Program-made: the position numbers and the translations under genes | Shown here: positions 9,228 through 18,646 of the stretch, in pieces | Position numbering within the stretch: position 1 is the first letter of the stretch | How the letters are laid out: each line of letters begins with the position of its first letter | The notes under the pieces: model-generated | Told to the model about the DNA's origin: nothing | The model's database searches: none | Seen by the model: the letters and a program-made list of their open reading frames with translations, nothing else | Origin: an uncultured bacterium | Lineage (GTDB): Bacteria; Bacillota; Clostridia; Lachnospirales; Lachnospiraceae | Reading direction: 5' to 3' | DNA length: 64,000 nt | Assembly (NCBI GenBank): GCA_947574055.1 | Contig: CANPIC010000010.1 | Span: forward strand, 1-64,000

Positions 9228-10504
9228 CTACCGGGGTATCCGTATGGCAACTACCGTCCCCTGACTGCTGCTTTCGATTTCCAGACTGCCGTATACCATT
9301 TCCTTAAGGCGGCTTCTGACATTGGAAATACCGATGTGGGCGTGATCTCCAAGGCTCGGCATCTTTCTGGCCTGGTCCATTCCCACCCCGTTGTCTGTAA
9401 TGGTCAACAGGACTTCTTCCCCTGTCTCCTCCGTGCGGATCATAACCGTGCCGCCCTCTTTTTTATTCAGAATGCCATGCTGCACCGCATTTTCCACAAG
9501 GGGCTGCAGAGTAAGGGAAGGGATCAAAAAATCCGTTGTCCCGATTTCATAGACAATCCGCAGCCGCTCTCCAAACCTCTGCTGCTCCAGATAGAGGAAA
9601 TTCATCACATGATTCAGTTCTTTTTCAAAGGGAATGGGCGCATGAGCCTTTAAACTCTCCATATTCCCCCGCAGGAAATCCGAAAATTTTCGTATGGACG
9701 ATTTTGCCATGTCGGGATCAGTCCCGCACAGATGGTAGATGGTTCCCAGGGAATTGTATAAAAAGTGAGGCTGTATCTGGCTGAGCATAATATCCATCTG
9801 CTGTCTGGCCAGTTTCTTTTCCCGCTCCCCCAATGCGACCTCATACTGAAACTGGATATTCACAAGAATAAACATGAGCGCAAGGGTCACTCCGGCATTG
9901 ACAACGGCAATGCCCCGGGTAAGCATCTGTGCCATTTCTCCTCCCAGGGGCACGAAAATGTAAAGCAGAAAAAACACCACCTCCCGCCGTTTCAGTTTCC
10001 TGTGGTAACGAATCACCAGAAAGGTAAATAAAAGGTAGCAAAACAGCGGTATCAGCTGGGAAATCAAAAACAGCGCCCCCCGCTGATACCCCTCATCAGT
10101 CACATAAAAAAAAGAACCGGTAAAGGGGCTTAGAAGCGCGAACATAACCTGCACCCCGCACACCGCAGCCACAGATAAAAGACACACCTTTTTTGTCCTG
10201 CCCTTCAGCTGCATATAGGTGGTGATATAGCAGGAAAAAAATACAGTACAAAGGCCGAAGCAGTATAATAGAGGGCACTTCCCGCCGCCAAGAGTCTTTT
10301 TTCCCATGACTGGGCCGCGCTTTGAAACAGCCAGTCGGAAAGGTCACCGATGATCATAAAAACATTGGAAACGGCAATACCTAAAAAGTATAGATTCAGC
10401 CGCTGCCTGTACCGCTTTCCGCTAAGAAGATACACAATGAGGATCATGGCCAGTATGACGCTGTACACATCTAACACGATATTGGCCGTCAACATCTGTT
10501 TCAT
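9228..10504 (-). pseudogene. LytS/YesM-like sensor histidine kinase, frameshifted
   Basis: The restored product would be about 425 residues: roughly seven to eight transmembrane helices, then a His_kinase domain with the phospho-histidine in SQIQPHFLYNSLGTI and an HATPase_c domain (LQPLVENAVQHGI, TDNGVGMD). The membrane part is split: the first helices (from MKQMLTANIV to VLYFF) are in one frame and the rest (from SCYITTYMQL) in another. The shift maps to a run of seven A (10235-10241); one extra base would restore the frame. The start at 10504 (ATG) or 10516 (GTG) is uncertain. The downstream response regulator is intact. The break is either a sequencing error or real inactivation. Confidence 0.75.
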
Positions 10505-10676
10505 CTCTATCTTCACATTCCTTACCTCAGCTTTCGGTTTTCTATGGACAGAGCTGTCTGAAAATACTCCTGCCATCATACAGGAAAATCCATGTAGCAA
10601 TGTACCATAACGCAATGGCTTTTTCAACGGGCTGCTGTTGTATCCTTTTAGCTGGCACTTTATACAAAAAGAAGAC

Positions 10677-10710
10677 AAAATCCCCAAAACGTATACGTTC
10701 TGGGGATTGA
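10677..10710 (-). terminator. Terminator of rplM-rpsI
   Basis: Read leftward, AATCCCCAGAACG pairs with CGTTTTGGGGATT around a TATA loop and is followed by TTGTCTTC with T-rich sequence. It lies about 30 bases past the rpsI stop, as expected for the end of the ribosomal protein operon. Confidence 0.75.
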
Positions 10711-10735
10711 AATCCATATTTGATATTCCGTTTGC

Positions 10736-11131
10736 TTATCTCTTGCTGAACTGCGGAGCGCGACGAGCCGCTTTGAGGCCGTACTTCTTTCTCTCTTTCA
10801 TACGAGGGTCTCTTGTCAGGAAGCCTGCTTTTTTCAATACAGGTCTGTAATCAGCGTCTGCCTGCAGGAGCGCTCTGGAAATACCATGTCTGATCGCTCC
10901 GGCCTGTCCGGTATAGCCGCCGCCGTATACGTTTACCAGGATATCAAACTTATCCGCGTTATCGGTCGCCACCAGAGGCTGGCGCACGATCACTTTCAGT
11001 GTCTCCAGTCCGAAATATTCATCAATGCTTCTTTTATTGATTGTAATATCGCCTTTTCCAGGTACTAAGTATACTCTGGCGATTGATTTTTTCCTTCTGC
11101 CTGTTCCGTAGTATCTAGCTGTTTTAGCCAT
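10736..11131 (-). CDS. rpsI: 30S ribosomal protein S9
   Basis: A 131-residue small-subunit protein, near the normal length of about 130. The family marks are clear: [18 protein letters not shown] at the N-terminus, the central [20 protein letters not shown], and the basic tail ending in QFSKR, whose last residues reach the ribosomal P site. It is downstream of rplM with a 30-base gap and a strong AGGAGG-like site. The pair is co-transcribed from the promoter at 11762-11790 and ends at the terminator at about 10680. Confidence 0.98.
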   Translation of the reverse strand: MAKTARYYGTGRRKKSIARVYLVPGKGDITINKRSIDEYFGLETLKVIVRQPLVATDNADKFDILVNVYGGGYTGQAGAIRHGISRALLQADADYRPVLKKAGFLTRDPRMKERKKYGLKAARRAPQFSKR

Positions 11132-11161
11132 TTCCGATTCCTCCTTTTTCGTCCCTTTCGA

Positions 11162-11590
11162 TTAAAATGTCAGCACTTCAGGTTTCTGAGCTGCATGTGC
11201 ATGCTCCGGTCCTGCGTATACATGAAGTTTCTTGAACATTTGTCGTCCCAAAGGTCCTTTCGGAAGCATTCCCTTTACTGCAAGTTCAATCACCTGCTCC
11301 GGTTTCTTCGCCATCTTCTCTCTCAGGGTAGCCTTTTTCATACCGCCCACATAATCTGAGTGATGATAATAGATCTTCTGATCCATCTTCTTACCTGTCA
11401 CTTTGATTCTGGAAGCGTTGATAACGATCACGTTATCCCCGGTATCCATATGAGGAGTAAAGATCGCCTTGTTCTTTCCTCTCAATACTTTCGCAACTTC
11501 TGATGCCAAGCGTCCCAGTGTCATATCTGCAGCGTCTACTACATACCATTTTCTGTCGATTGTAGATGGACTCGCCATAAAAGTTTTCAT
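11162..11590 (-). CDS. rplM: 50S ribosomal protein L13
   Basis: A 142-residue large-subunit protein that helps early 50S assembly. Diagnostic segments include [25 protein letters not shown] near the start, [28 protein letters not shown], and the C-terminal [29 protein letters not shown]. The start at 11590 follows GGAGG. About 165 nt of untranslated leader separate it from its promoter. A regulatory leader of the kind known for Firmicute L13 is possible, but I could not confirm its structure by eye. Confidence 0.98.
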   Translation of the reverse strand: MKTFMASPSTIDRKWYVVDAADMTLGRLASEVAKVLRGKNKAIFTPHMDTGDNVIVINASRIKVTGKKMDQKIYYHHSDYVGGMKKATLREKMAKKPEQVIELAVKGMLPKGPLGRQMFKKLHVYAGPEHAHAAQKPEVLTF

Positions 11591-11761
11591 TATGTTACCT
11601 CCATAATAAATCTCGTCTTATCAATCTGTTCTGTGTTTTCTCTCACTTCTCCGGCAGATGTCCGGGCCGCCGCATACGTTACCGAAAACCAATCCAAAAG
11701 GCACATCCGAAGCACCCTGCCCGGGAATTGACAGCCGCTTCTGATTCCGCCACACTGAGTA

Positions 11762-11790
11762 ATTATAGTATACTGTCCCGTGCGTGTCAA
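11762..11790 (-). promoter_or_regulatory. rplM-rpsI promoter
   Basis: Read leftward: TTGACA (complement of 11785-11790), a 17-bp spacer, then TATAAT (complement of 11762-11767). Both hexamers match the sigma-A consensus exactly. It lies just past the truA stop and gives a leader of about 165 nt before rplM. Confidence 0.85.
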
Positions 11791-11827
11791 TATCCTGATG
11801 GCCAAATTTTCCCTGATTTGCAACAGT

Positions 11828-12565
11828 TCAGACAAACTCATAGCCTGTCAGCATCAACCCCCTGGCCGGCATGGTAGGGCCTGCCTGCTGCCGGTCGCGT
11901 GCCTGTAAAATATCTCTGACATGTACGGGATCATATCTGCCCTTTCCGCACTCTACCAGCGTACCGGCAATGATGCGTACCATATTATAGAGAAAACCGT
12001 TTCCGGAAATCCGCAGGATAAGCATTTTGCCCTCCTCACGCAGTTCGATCCGATAAACGGTACGCACAGTACTCTCCGCCTGGGAACCCGCAGAGCAGAA
12101 ACTTTTAAAATCGTGTTCGCCCGTAAGGAAAGACGCAGCCTCCCGCATACGGCCCACATCCAGCGGCGTATAGATAAAATGGGAATAGAGCCGGACAGTC
12201 GGCATGGGAAATTCGCCCCGCCAGATCCTGTATTCATAGGTCTTGACACTTTTGCATTTCCTGGGATGGAAATCAGACGGTGCCTGGGAGGATTCCTGTA
12301 CGCGGATGTCCTCCGGCAATCTCTGATTCAGCGCATAGCTGATCTTCTCCGCCGGCATCCTTGTCTCAGTATCAAATACCGCTATATTACAGAGTGCGTG
12401 TACGCCCGCATCTGTCCTGCTGGCACCGATAACCTGAATGTCCTCCTGCAAAAGTGCCGACAGATGCCTGTTCAGTTCCCCTTCTATGGAATTTCCATTC
12501 TTCTGTACCTGCCATCCATGGTAAGCGGTACCATCATAGGCCACCTGCAGTCTCACCCGCATCAT
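11828..12565 (-). CDS. truA: tRNA pseudouridine(38-40) synthase TruA
   Basis: A 245-residue enzyme that isomerises uridines 38-40 in the anticodon arm of tRNAs. It begins VRLQVAYDGTAYHGWQVQ and has the catalytic aspartate in GASRTDAGVHAL, plus the C-terminal ISGNGFLYNMVRIIAGTLVECG. The first ATG at 12565 overlaps the ecfT stop (ATGA), so it is translationally coupled to the ECF genes. The gene order ecfA1-ecfA2-ecfT-truA-rplM-rpsI is the standard Firmicute arrangement. Confidence 0.97.
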   Translation of the reverse strand: MMRVRLQVAYDGTAYHGWQVQKNGNSIEGELNRHLSALLQEDIQVIGASRTDAGVHALCNIAVFDTETRMPAEKISYALNQRLPEDIRVQESSQAPSDFHPRKCKSVKTYEYRIWRGEFPMPTVRLYSHFIYTPLDVGRMREAASFLTGEHDFKSFCSAGSQAESTVRTVYRIELREEGKMLILRISGNGFLYNMVRIIAGTLVECGKGRYDPVHVRDILQARDRQQAGPTMPARGLMLTGYEFV

Positions 12566-13371
12566 ATCATGCCCTCGGCTATCCTGACTGCAGCCAGCGT
12601 CACGAGATAGATCAGTAAAACAGCATAGGCCAGATAATCCCGTTTCTTATATTGCAGAGGCTTCATCTTTGTCCTGCCTTCCCCGCCCTGGTAGCATCTG
12701 GCTTCCATCGCCATGGCCAGATCGTTGGCCCGGCGGAAAGCAGAGATAAAAAGGGGGACAAGCAGGGGAACCATGGCCTTTGCTTTGCGAAGCAGATTGC
12801 CGCTCTCAAAATCCGCCCCTCTCGCAATCTGCGCCTTCATAATCTTGTCCGTCTCTTCCATCAAGATGGGGATAAAACGAAGCGCAATGGACATCATCAT
12901 GGCAATCTCATGCACCGGCACCCGTACTTTTTTCAGGGGATTCATCAGTTTCTCCATCCCATCTGTAAGATTGTTGGGTGTGGTTGTCAGCGTCATCAGG
13001 GAAGAGCCGATGATCAGGAAAGTAAGCCGCACTGCCATAAAGACCGAAAGCCGAACCCCCTCCCTGGTAATGGTCAGCTTCCAGATCTGTACCAGCGGCT
13101 CACCCGGCGTCAGAAACAGATTGAATACCACTGTCAGAAGAAGCAGAAACAGTATGGCCTTCATCCCCTTGACCATATAGCGGAAAGGCACCCGCGACAG
13201 TCTGATCATCACAGCCAGAAACAGCGCCGCCACTGCAAATCCGCTAAAATGCTGAAATGTAAACAGGGAAATAATATAGACAATCGTTCCCACCAGCTTG
13301 ACTCTCGGGTCCAGTCTGTGAATCAGGGATTCGGTCTGATAATATTGTCCCAGTGTAATATCTCTTAACAT
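12562..13371 (-). CDS. ecfT: ECF transporter T component (EcfT)
   Basis: A 269-residue membrane subunit that couples the two ECF ATPases to interchangeable vitamin-binding S components. Typical marks are the start MLRDITLGQYYQTESLIHRLDPR, five to six hydrophobic helices, and the two Ala-Arg motifs of the coupling helices (IARGADFESG and MEARCYQGG). The start at 13371 is taken because GGGAGG precedes it; a longer frame to 13464 has no ribosome site. It forms an operon with ecfA2 and ecfA1 upstream and truA downstream (4-base overlap). Confidence 0.95.
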   Translation of the reverse strand: MLRDITLGQYYQTESLIHRLDPRVKLVGTIVYIISLFTFQHFSGFAVAALFLAVMIRLSRVPFRYMVKGMKAILFLLLLTVVFNLFLTPGEPLVQIWKLTITREGVRLSVFMAVRLTFLIIGSSLMTLTTTPNNLTDGMEKLMNPLKKVRVPVHEIAMMMSIALRFIPILMEETDKIMKAQIARGADFESGNLLRKAKAMVPLLVPLFISAFRRANDLAMAMEARCYQGGEGRTKMKPLQYKKRDYLAYAVLLIYLVTLAAVRIAEGMI

Positions 13372-13399
13372 AGTTCCTCCCATGCCGGCGACCTGCCTG

Positions 13400-14257
13400 T
13401 CATTTGCCGTCCCTTCCCAGCGCGCGCAGAATTTCCCTCTGCGCCTCTTCCAGAGTGGTCGCATCTGTGCGCACCGCCAGCCCCTTCTCCCGCAGGGCCT
13501 GCATGATATAAGTTACCTGTGGCGCGGCCAGTCCCACACTTTCCAGCTCTCTGTAATGGGCAAAGACAGCTTTCGGGATATCATCAAACAGCACGCTCCC
13601 CCGGTTCATTACTATAATACGGTCTACATATCTGGCAATATCTTCCATACTGTGAGAAACCAGCACTACGGTGATCCCTGTCTCCTCTTTCAGTGCCGCG
13701 ATCCGGTCCAGTATTTCATCCCTGCCTTTGGGGTCCAGTCCCGCCGTAGGCTCATCCAGTACGAGCACATCCGGCTTCATGGCCAGGACACCGGCAATGG
13801 CCACCCGCCGCTTCTGTCCGCCGGACAGATCAAAAGGGGACTGATAAAAATAGTCCTCGGGAAACCCCACCTGACGCAGCGCCTCAAAAGCCCTCAGTTG
13901 TGTCTCTTTCACGGAAAGGCCCAGATTTTTCGGCCCGAAACACACATCCGTAAAAACATCCACTTCAAAAAGCTGATGCTCCGGATACTGAAATACCAGC
14001 CCGACTTTACTCCGCAGTTCCTTTTTATCAAAACCGTCTTCATGGATATCCCGGCCATTGAAATAAATATGCCCGCCGGTCGGCGCCAGCAAGCCGTTCA
14101 AATGCTGGACAAGGGTGGATTTTCCCGATCCCGTATGACCGATCAGACCGATAAACTGCCCGTCGGGAATGGTCAGGCATACATCTTTTAAGGCAAAGGC
14201 CGCCATCTCCGTATCTTTTTCATAGATATGACTCACATGGTCCAGAATAATTGCCAT
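13400..14257 (-). CDS. ecfA2: ECF transporter ATPase EcfA2
   Basis: A 285-residue ATP-binding subunit of the energizing module for vitamin uptake. Walker A is GHTGSGKSTL near residue 41, the Q-loop is VFQYPEHQLFE, the signature is LSGGQKRRV, and Walker B is VLVLDEPTAGLDPKG, with a switch histidine in VSHSMEDI. The Q-loop YPEHQLFE form is typical of EcfA2. Its partner ecfA1 lies 58 bases upstream and ecfT 28 bases downstream. Confidence 0.95.
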   Translation of the reverse strand: MAIILDHVSHIYEKDTEMAAFALKDVCLTIPDGQFIGLIGHTGSGKSTLVQHLNGLLAPTGGHIYFNGRDIHEDGFDKKELRSKVGLVFQYPEHQLFEVDVFTDVCFGPKNLGLSVKETQLRAFEALRQVGFPEDYFYQSPFDLSGGQKRRVAIAGVLAMKPDVLVLDEPTAGLDPKGRDEILDRIAALKEETGITVVLVSHSMEDIARYVDRIIVMNRGSVLFDDIPKAVFAHYRELESVGLAAPQVTYIMQALREKGLAVRTDATTLEEAQREILRALGRDGK

Positions 14258-14315
14258 CGTTTTCCTTTCTTATTTTAAAAAACATACCTGACTGCCGACT
14301 CCGCTCATGGAAACA

Positions 14316-15161
14316 TCACTGCATAAGTGCTTGCGCCAATTCCTGTGTGGTCAGTATCCCGTCCGGCAAAGATATGCCCTTTTTTTTCAGTTCATGCGCC
14401 AGCATCGTCACCTGCGGCACGTCCAGCCGCAGCTCTTTGAGCTTCTCCACCCGGGAAAAAATCTCCCGGGGAATCCCCTGCATTACCACTCTGCCCTGAT
14501 CCATGACAATGACCCGGTCCGCATATATCACTTCTTCCATATAATGTGTGATCAGCAGGATCGTCACATGTTCCACCTGGTTCAGTGCCCGCACCGCACG
14601 GATCACTTCTTTGCGTCCGTTGGGGTCCAGCATGGCCGTCGGTTCGTCCAGAATGATACATTTGGGGTGCATGGCGATCACACCTGCAATGGACACCCGC
14701 TGTTTCTGCCCACCGGACAGTTTATTGGGGGAGTGTTTTCTGAACTCATACATCCCTACTGCCTTCAGACTCTCCTCCACCCGTTCCCAGATCTCTTTTG
14801 TGGGCACTCCCATATTCTCCGGGCCAAATCCCACATCCTCTTCCACCACCTGTCCGATGATCTGATTGTCGGGATTCTGAAAGACCATACCGGCCTTCTG
14901 CCGGATTTCCCAGATATGTGCTTCGTCCCTGGTATCTTTTCCATCCACCAGTACCGTACCTTCCGTAGGATACAAAATGGCATTGATATGCTTGGCCAGA
15001 GTCGACTTGCCGGAGCCGTTGTGTCCCAAAATAGCCACAAATTCCCCCTGCTTCACATCCAGATCCACCTCATCCACGGCGCGGGTGATCCCTTCCGCAT
15101 TGCCCTCTTCGTCCCGGCGGATGTATTCAAATACCAGCTTACTTGCCTGTATAATGCCCAT
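14316..15161 (-). CDS. ecfA1: ECF transporter ATPase EcfA1
   Basis: A 281-residue ATPase, first gene of the ecfA1-ecfA2-ecfT-truA set. Walker A is [13 protein letters not shown], the Q-loop is VFQNPDNQI (the NPDNQ form marks EcfA1), the signature is LSGGQKQRV, and Walker B is [17 protein letters not shown] short acidic insertion near residue 16 ([10 protein letters not shown]) is common in this subfamily. The start at 15161 follows GAAAGGAAC; an upstream in-frame start at 15215 lacks a ribosome site. A promoter at 15241-15269 probably drives the set. Confidence 0.95.
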   Translation of the reverse strand: MGIIQASKLVFEYIRRDEEGNAEGITRAVDEVDLDVKQGEFVAILGHNGSGKSTLAKHINAILYPTEGTVLVDGKDTRDEAHIWEIRQKAGMVFQNPDNQIIGQVVEEDVGFGPENMGVPTKEIWERVEESLKAVGMYEFRKHSPNKLSGGQKQRVSIAGVIAMHPKCIILDEPTAMLDPNGRKEVIRAVRALNQVEHVTILLITHYMEEVIYADRVIVMDQGRVVMQGIPREIFSRVEKLKELRLDVPQVTMLAHELKKKGISLPDGILTTQELAQALMQ

Positions 15162-15240
15162 ATGCCCGTTCCTTTCGGAGATTACTCGTACGCATTTGCC
15201 GCACGGGCCAGTCATGCACCCCTGCGTTTTTACCTGCTCT

Positions 15241-15269
15241 ATTGTACTTGAAAACGCCGCGAATTACAA
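15241..15269 (-). promoter_or_regulatory. Promoter of the ecfA1 operon
   Basis: Read leftward: TTGTAA (complement of 15264-15269), 17-bp spacer, TACAAT (complement of 15241-15246), about 80 bases before the ecfA1 start. Good spacing with moderate hexamers. Confidence 0.6.
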
Positions 15270-15320
15270 GCCTTTGATCATTGCCTCCGCCAGACGATCG
15301 CAGGAATCTTTTCCCGGTAA

Positions 15321-15349
15321 TTGCAATGTATAGCCTGGGGTGCTATACT
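15321..15349 (+). promoter_or_regulatory. Promoter of the M15 peptidase gene
   Basis: TTGCAA (15321-15326), 17-bp spacer, TATACT (15344-15349). The start codon is about 147 bases downstream, leaving a longish leader in which I recognise no element. Confidence 0.55.
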
Positions 15350-15495
15350 GTCCATGTAAACTTGTAAGGCCATGGACTACGGCTCCGGGCTGTCATGCCA
15401 TTTCGCTGCATCTGCCGCCGGCGCCAGGGATCTTGTCTCTGTTGCCAGACATGGGCAGCACAAAGCAAAGGAATGAAACAAAAGGAGTGAACCAT

Positions 15496-16404
15496 ATGAA
15501 AAAATATATGAAGTTTACAGGCGCGGTCATCTGTTTTATCCTGTTGTGCACCTGCGCTTTTATCATCAGTCATAATTCGAAAACACTTTCCGATTATGCA
15601 AAAGAAGAACCGGAAATCGCTTATATGCAGCAGCAAACCGAGGAGACGGAGGAGACCGCAAATGAGACCAAGACAGATGACGCGGCAGCAAAGGAAGCGG
15701 ACTTTGTCAATGACATCAGTGTCACAAAAACCACCATTGAGGCCGCCGCGCCTGCTGAAAACGGGGAGGAAACCATGAGTGAACTGCAACTGTATCCTGA
15801 CCGGACTGTTTATCAGCCGGATTTTTATTATGAACCTCTGACGGAAGATCTGAAAAAACGGATCACCGGTGTCTCCTATAAGGAGGACTGTCCCATTCCC
15901 TATGAGGAGCTCACCCATGTCAGCGTCTTGTATGTCAATTTCAAGGGCAATATCAGTACCGGGGATATTATCTGCAACAAAGCCATTGCTCAGGATCTTG
16001 TGGAGATCTTTTACGAATTGTACCAGGCAGATTATCAGATTGAGCAGATCCGTCTGGTAGATGAATATGGCGCCGACGATGCGCTTTCCATGCAGGATAA
16101 CAATACCTCCTGCTTTAACTACCGCACCATCGCCGGCACCAATAAGATTTCCATGCATGGCCGGGGGCTTGCCATTGATATCAATCCCTTTTTCAATCCC
16201 TACATCACCTATAAAAACGGGCAGCAGCAGGTATCTCCTGTCGGCGCAGAAAGCTACGCCGACCGCAGCCAGCCGTTTGCCTACAAAATAGATGAAAATG
16301 ATCTCTGCTACCGGCTCTTTACCGAGCATGGCTTTAGCTGGGGCGGAAACTGGAATCACAGCAAAGATTACCAGCATTTTGAAAAAAAGATTAACCAGCC
16401 GTGA
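15496..16404 (+). CDS. M15-family D-Ala-D-Ala carboxypeptidase-like exported protein
   Basis: A 302-residue cell-wall peptidase candidate. Residues 5-24 form an N-terminal membrane anchor (FTGAVICFILLCTCAF), followed by a low-complexity Glu/Thr/Ala linker (about 40-100) that places the catalytic domain in the wall. The zinc-binding pattern of the VanY/M15 group is present: SMHGRGLAIDINPF near residue 217 and a second histidine in DYQHFEKK close to the C-terminus. Such enzymes trim peptidoglycan stem peptides. The start at 15496 follows AAAAGGAG. It stands alone with its own promoter. Confidence 0.85.
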   Translation: MKKYMKFTGAVICFILLCTCAFIISHNSKTLSDYAKEEPEIAYMQQQTEETEETANETKTDDAAAKEADFVNDISVTKTTIEAAAPAENGEETMSELQLYPDRTVYQPDFYYEPLTEDLKKRITGVSYKEDCPIPYEELTHVSVLYVNFKGNISTGDIICNKAIAQDLVEIFYELYQADYQIEQIRLVDEYGADDALSMQDNNTSCFNYRTIAGTNKISMHGRGLAIDINPFFNPYITYKNGQQQVSPVGAESYADRSQPFAYKIDENDLCYRLFTEHGFSWGGNWNHSKDYQHFEKKINQP

Positions 16405-16423
16405 TCTGCAAATCAGGAAACCG

Positions 16424-16987
16424 TCACTTTACAAACACCAATTCGAGCCCTTCGCTCTCACAGTAAGAAATGATTTTCTGTAAATACATGTCCTCTTGTG
16501 ACAGGCCGTTATCAACAGCCGCCGTTATCTCTCCGGCAACGGCCTGTCGCCCGTCCCGCTCCTCATATCCATAAAGACAGACCCGCAAAAGGGCGTAACG
16601 CGCATCCGCCCTTTGCAGCAGAAAATAAGATTCCTCTGCTTTCTGTCCGCGGCTTCTGAGATCGCAGAAATCTTTTGGCTTCCCATCGCCTAAACCGGCC
16701 CTGCAGGGCCCGCTTCCCTCAATCACTGCCCTTTCTCCCATCGCTCTTTCCTGAGCCTGCGGTGGCAACTCTCCCAGATATAAGGTATGAATCTCACTGT
16801 TTTTGCCAAAGAAATCATCATTACGGCCCAGTGTCCTTATCCAGTCATCTTCTTTTTCATACATAAGATCGCCGATCACAGCAAATGCTGCAAGCATGAG
16901 AAAACCGATTACAAACAATTCCATTCCCTTTTTCAACCTGACAATACGCCATGATCGCAGGGCAGCCCTGTTACTGTTCTGTCTCAT
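16424..16987 (-). CDS. Membrane-anchored protein of unknown function under a tandem operator
   Basis: A 187-residue protein I do not recognise. The N-terminus is very basic, followed by one transmembrane helix (about residues 22-42, ELFVIGFLMLAAFAVIGDLMY). The rest is an extracytoplasmic domain with four cysteines and no known motif. The start at 16987 is chosen from GGAAAGGGCG upstream; a longer frame to 17071 is possible. Its promoter (TTGCAA, 17 bp, TAATAT on the minus strand) is overlaid by one of two identical palindromes, so it is probably tightly repressed, perhaps by the divergent XRE regulator. Confidence 0.6.
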   Translation of the reverse strand: MRQNSNRAALRSWRIVRLKKGMELFVIGFLMLAAFAVIGDLMYEKEDDWIRTLGRNDDFFGKNSEIHTLYLGELPPQAQERAMGERAVIEGSGPCRAGLGDGKPKDFCDLRSRGQKAEESYFLLQRADARYALLRVCLYGYEERDGRQAVAGEITAAVDNGLSQEDMYLQKIISYCESEGLELVFVK

Positions 16988-17097
16988 TTTACGCCCTTTC
17001 CTGCTCCGCAGGGATACGAAAGGCGCCTGGCACTTTCGTATGGTTTTGCGGGCTTTCGTTTCCCAATGCAAGTCTTTGTTTAGTAAATGCTTTTACT

Positions 17098-17176
17098 ATA
17101 TTAACCTGAATCAGGTTGTATTGCAACAACCTGATTCAGGTTAAATTATTGAAGGCAGATATGTGTCAGATACAAT
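17098..17176. promoter_or_regulatory. Tandem palindromic operator between divergent promoters
   Basis: Two 15-bp palindromes, AACCTGA-N-TCAGGTT, lie at 17103-17117 and 17128-17142, 25 bp centre to centre. Together they form a perfect 19-bp inverted repeat (17101-17119 against 17126-17144). The leftward promoter, TTGCAA (complement of 17121-17126), 17 bp, TAATAT (complement of 17098-17103), has the first palindrome filling its spacer. A rightward promoter, TTGAAG (17149-17154), 16 bp, TACAAT (17171-17176), begins just after the second. Repressor binding would block the leftward promoter. Confidence 0.75.
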
Positions 17177-17268
17177 AAATATAGTATGATCCTCTGTCCG
17201 CAGCCACCGGCTGTACACAGATGTACTTTACTATATCTTTGAAGCATAACAGGAAGAGGGCAAAGACC

Positions 17269-17514
17269 GTGTATCCACGTTTAAGAAGTCTGCGATTAAG
17301 CAAACAAATATCACAAAGCGAGATGGGCAAGATACTGGGGATGTCCCAGACCGGTTATTCGAAATACGAGACCGGGGAAAATGACATCCCCACTACAATC
17401 CTGATCCGTCTTGCCGCCTTTTATAATACCAGTGTGGACTATCTTCTGAACCTCACTGATGTAAGAACTCCCTATCCCCAACCGGAAACCGGCAGGCACC
17501 AGAAAAAATCATAA
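17269..17514 (+). CDS. XRE-family helix-turn-helix regulator
   Basis: An 81-residue Cro/CI-like DNA-binding protein consisting almost entirely of the HTH_3 fold: YPRLRSLRLSKQISQSEMGKI, recognition helix MSQTGYSKYETGENDIP, then LIRLAAFYNTSVDYLLNLTD. The GTG at 17269 is preferred as start because GAAGAGGG lies upstream and relatives begin with Met-Tyr-Pro-Arg; an ATG at 17221 has no such site. It diverges from the membrane-protein gene at 16424-16987 and is a reasonable candidate for binding the tandem palindromes between them, though this is inferred from position. Confidence 0.85.
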   Translation: MYPRLRSLRLSKQISQSEMGKILGMSQTGYSKYETGENDIPTTILIRLAAFYNTSVDYLLNLTDVRTPYPQPETGRHQKKS

Positions 17515-17533
17515 CCGTTCCCTTCATCACATC

Positions 17534-18559
17534 CTATACGCTGACTTCTCCTGCCAGCACCCGTTTGTAATCCTCATAATTTTTTTCCAGCAGCGCTGGC
17601 GTGTCCAGTTCATAGGGGCATTTGCTCCGACACTGGTTACAATGAAGGCAGCTTTCGATTTTTTTCATCTCCTTTTGCATTTCTTCGGTAAGCTGGCGAG
17701 CCCAGGGGGCACGCCGCAGAAGCAGTGACATCCTGGCACAAGTATTGATTTCGATCCCGGCAGGACACGGCATACAATATCCGCAGCCCCGGCAAAAATC
17801 CCCCGAAAGTTCCTTTCTGTCTTTTTCAATCAATGCGCGGATCTCCTCCGTCATGGACGGCGGATTATCTATATAGGAAATAAACTCCTCCAGTTCATTT
17901 TCCCTCTGCACACCCCAGATGGGCAGCACATTGTCATACAGAGCCAGATAGGCATAAGCAGCAGCCGAATCTGTAATCAGCCCGCCAGACAACGCTTTCA
18001 TAGCGATAAATCCCATCTGTTTCTCTTTGCAGGCTCTCACCAGGGCGAGTTCCTTCTCCCCGCTCAGATAGCAAAACGGAAACTGCAGCGTCTCATACAG
18101 ACCACTGTCGATTGCCTCCTGGGCCACGGACAGACGATGATTGGTTATACCGATATGCCGGATCATTCCTTTCGCCTTTGCTTCCCGCATCGCTTCATAC
18201 AGACCGGTGCCGTCCCCTGGCAGCGGACAGAACGAGGGGTTGTGGAACTGGTACAGATCCACATAGTCTGTCCGCAGATTCCCCAGGGATGTCTGTAAAT
18301 CCGCCCAGAAGCCCTCTGCAGTCGTGGCACCTGTTTTGGTCGCAATGTATACCTGCTCCCGTATCCCCTGGAGCGCCTCCCCCAGCTTCTCTTCGCTGTC
18401 TGTGTAAAATCTGGCCGTATCGAAAAAATCCATACCACCTTCAAAGGCGCGGCGTACCAGCTTCACTGCCTCCTCCCGGGAGATGCGCTGCATCGGAAGC
18501 GCACCAAACCCGTTTTTATTCACGGTAATCCCTGTCATCCCAAGTGTGACTTTTTCCAT
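17534..18559 (-). CDS. Aldo/keto reductase with C-terminal 2x[4Fe-4S] ferredoxin domain
   Basis: A 341-residue redox enzyme. Residues 1 to about 240 are an aldo-keto reductase barrel, with the catalytic region FFDTARFYTDSEEKLGEAL, a lysine in IATKTG and a histidine in LYQFHN. The C-terminus carries two cysteine clusters, CRGCGYCMPCP and CLHCNQCRSKCP, for two iron-sulphur clusters. This fusion is widespread in anaerobic Firmicutes and probably moves electrons between NAD(P)H or flavin-like donors and carbonyl substrates; the substrate is unknown. The start at 18559 follows GGGAGG. Confidence 0.9.
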   Translation of the reverse strand: MEKVTLGMTGITVNKNGFGALPMQRISREEAVKLVRRAFEGGMDFFDTARFYTDSEEKLGEALQGIREQVYIATKTGATTAEGFWADLQTSLGNLRTDYVDLYQFHNPSFCPLPGDGTGLYEAMREAKAKGMIRHIGITNHRLSVAQEAIDSGLYETLQFPFCYLSGEKELALVRACKEKQMGFIAMKALSGGLITDSAAAYAYLALYDNVLPIWGVQRENELEEFISYIDNPPSMTEEIRALIEKDRKELSGDFCRGCGYCMPCPAGIEINTCARMSLLLRRAPWARQLTEEMQKEMKKIESCLHCNQCRSKCPYELDTPALLEKNYEDYKRVLAGEVSV

Positions 18560-18646
18560 TCTAATTCCTCCCATTCTTCAAATAAATGTCCGAAATACTT
18601 CTCTTTTTGCACAAGCCGCCCGGCCGGGTTCCCGCCAGGATCTGCC

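Noticed and set aside
11591-11827. Small protein gene upstream of rplM
   Set aside because: The 83-codon frame overlaps the truA end and the rplM promoter and has no ribosome site or protein-like sequence.
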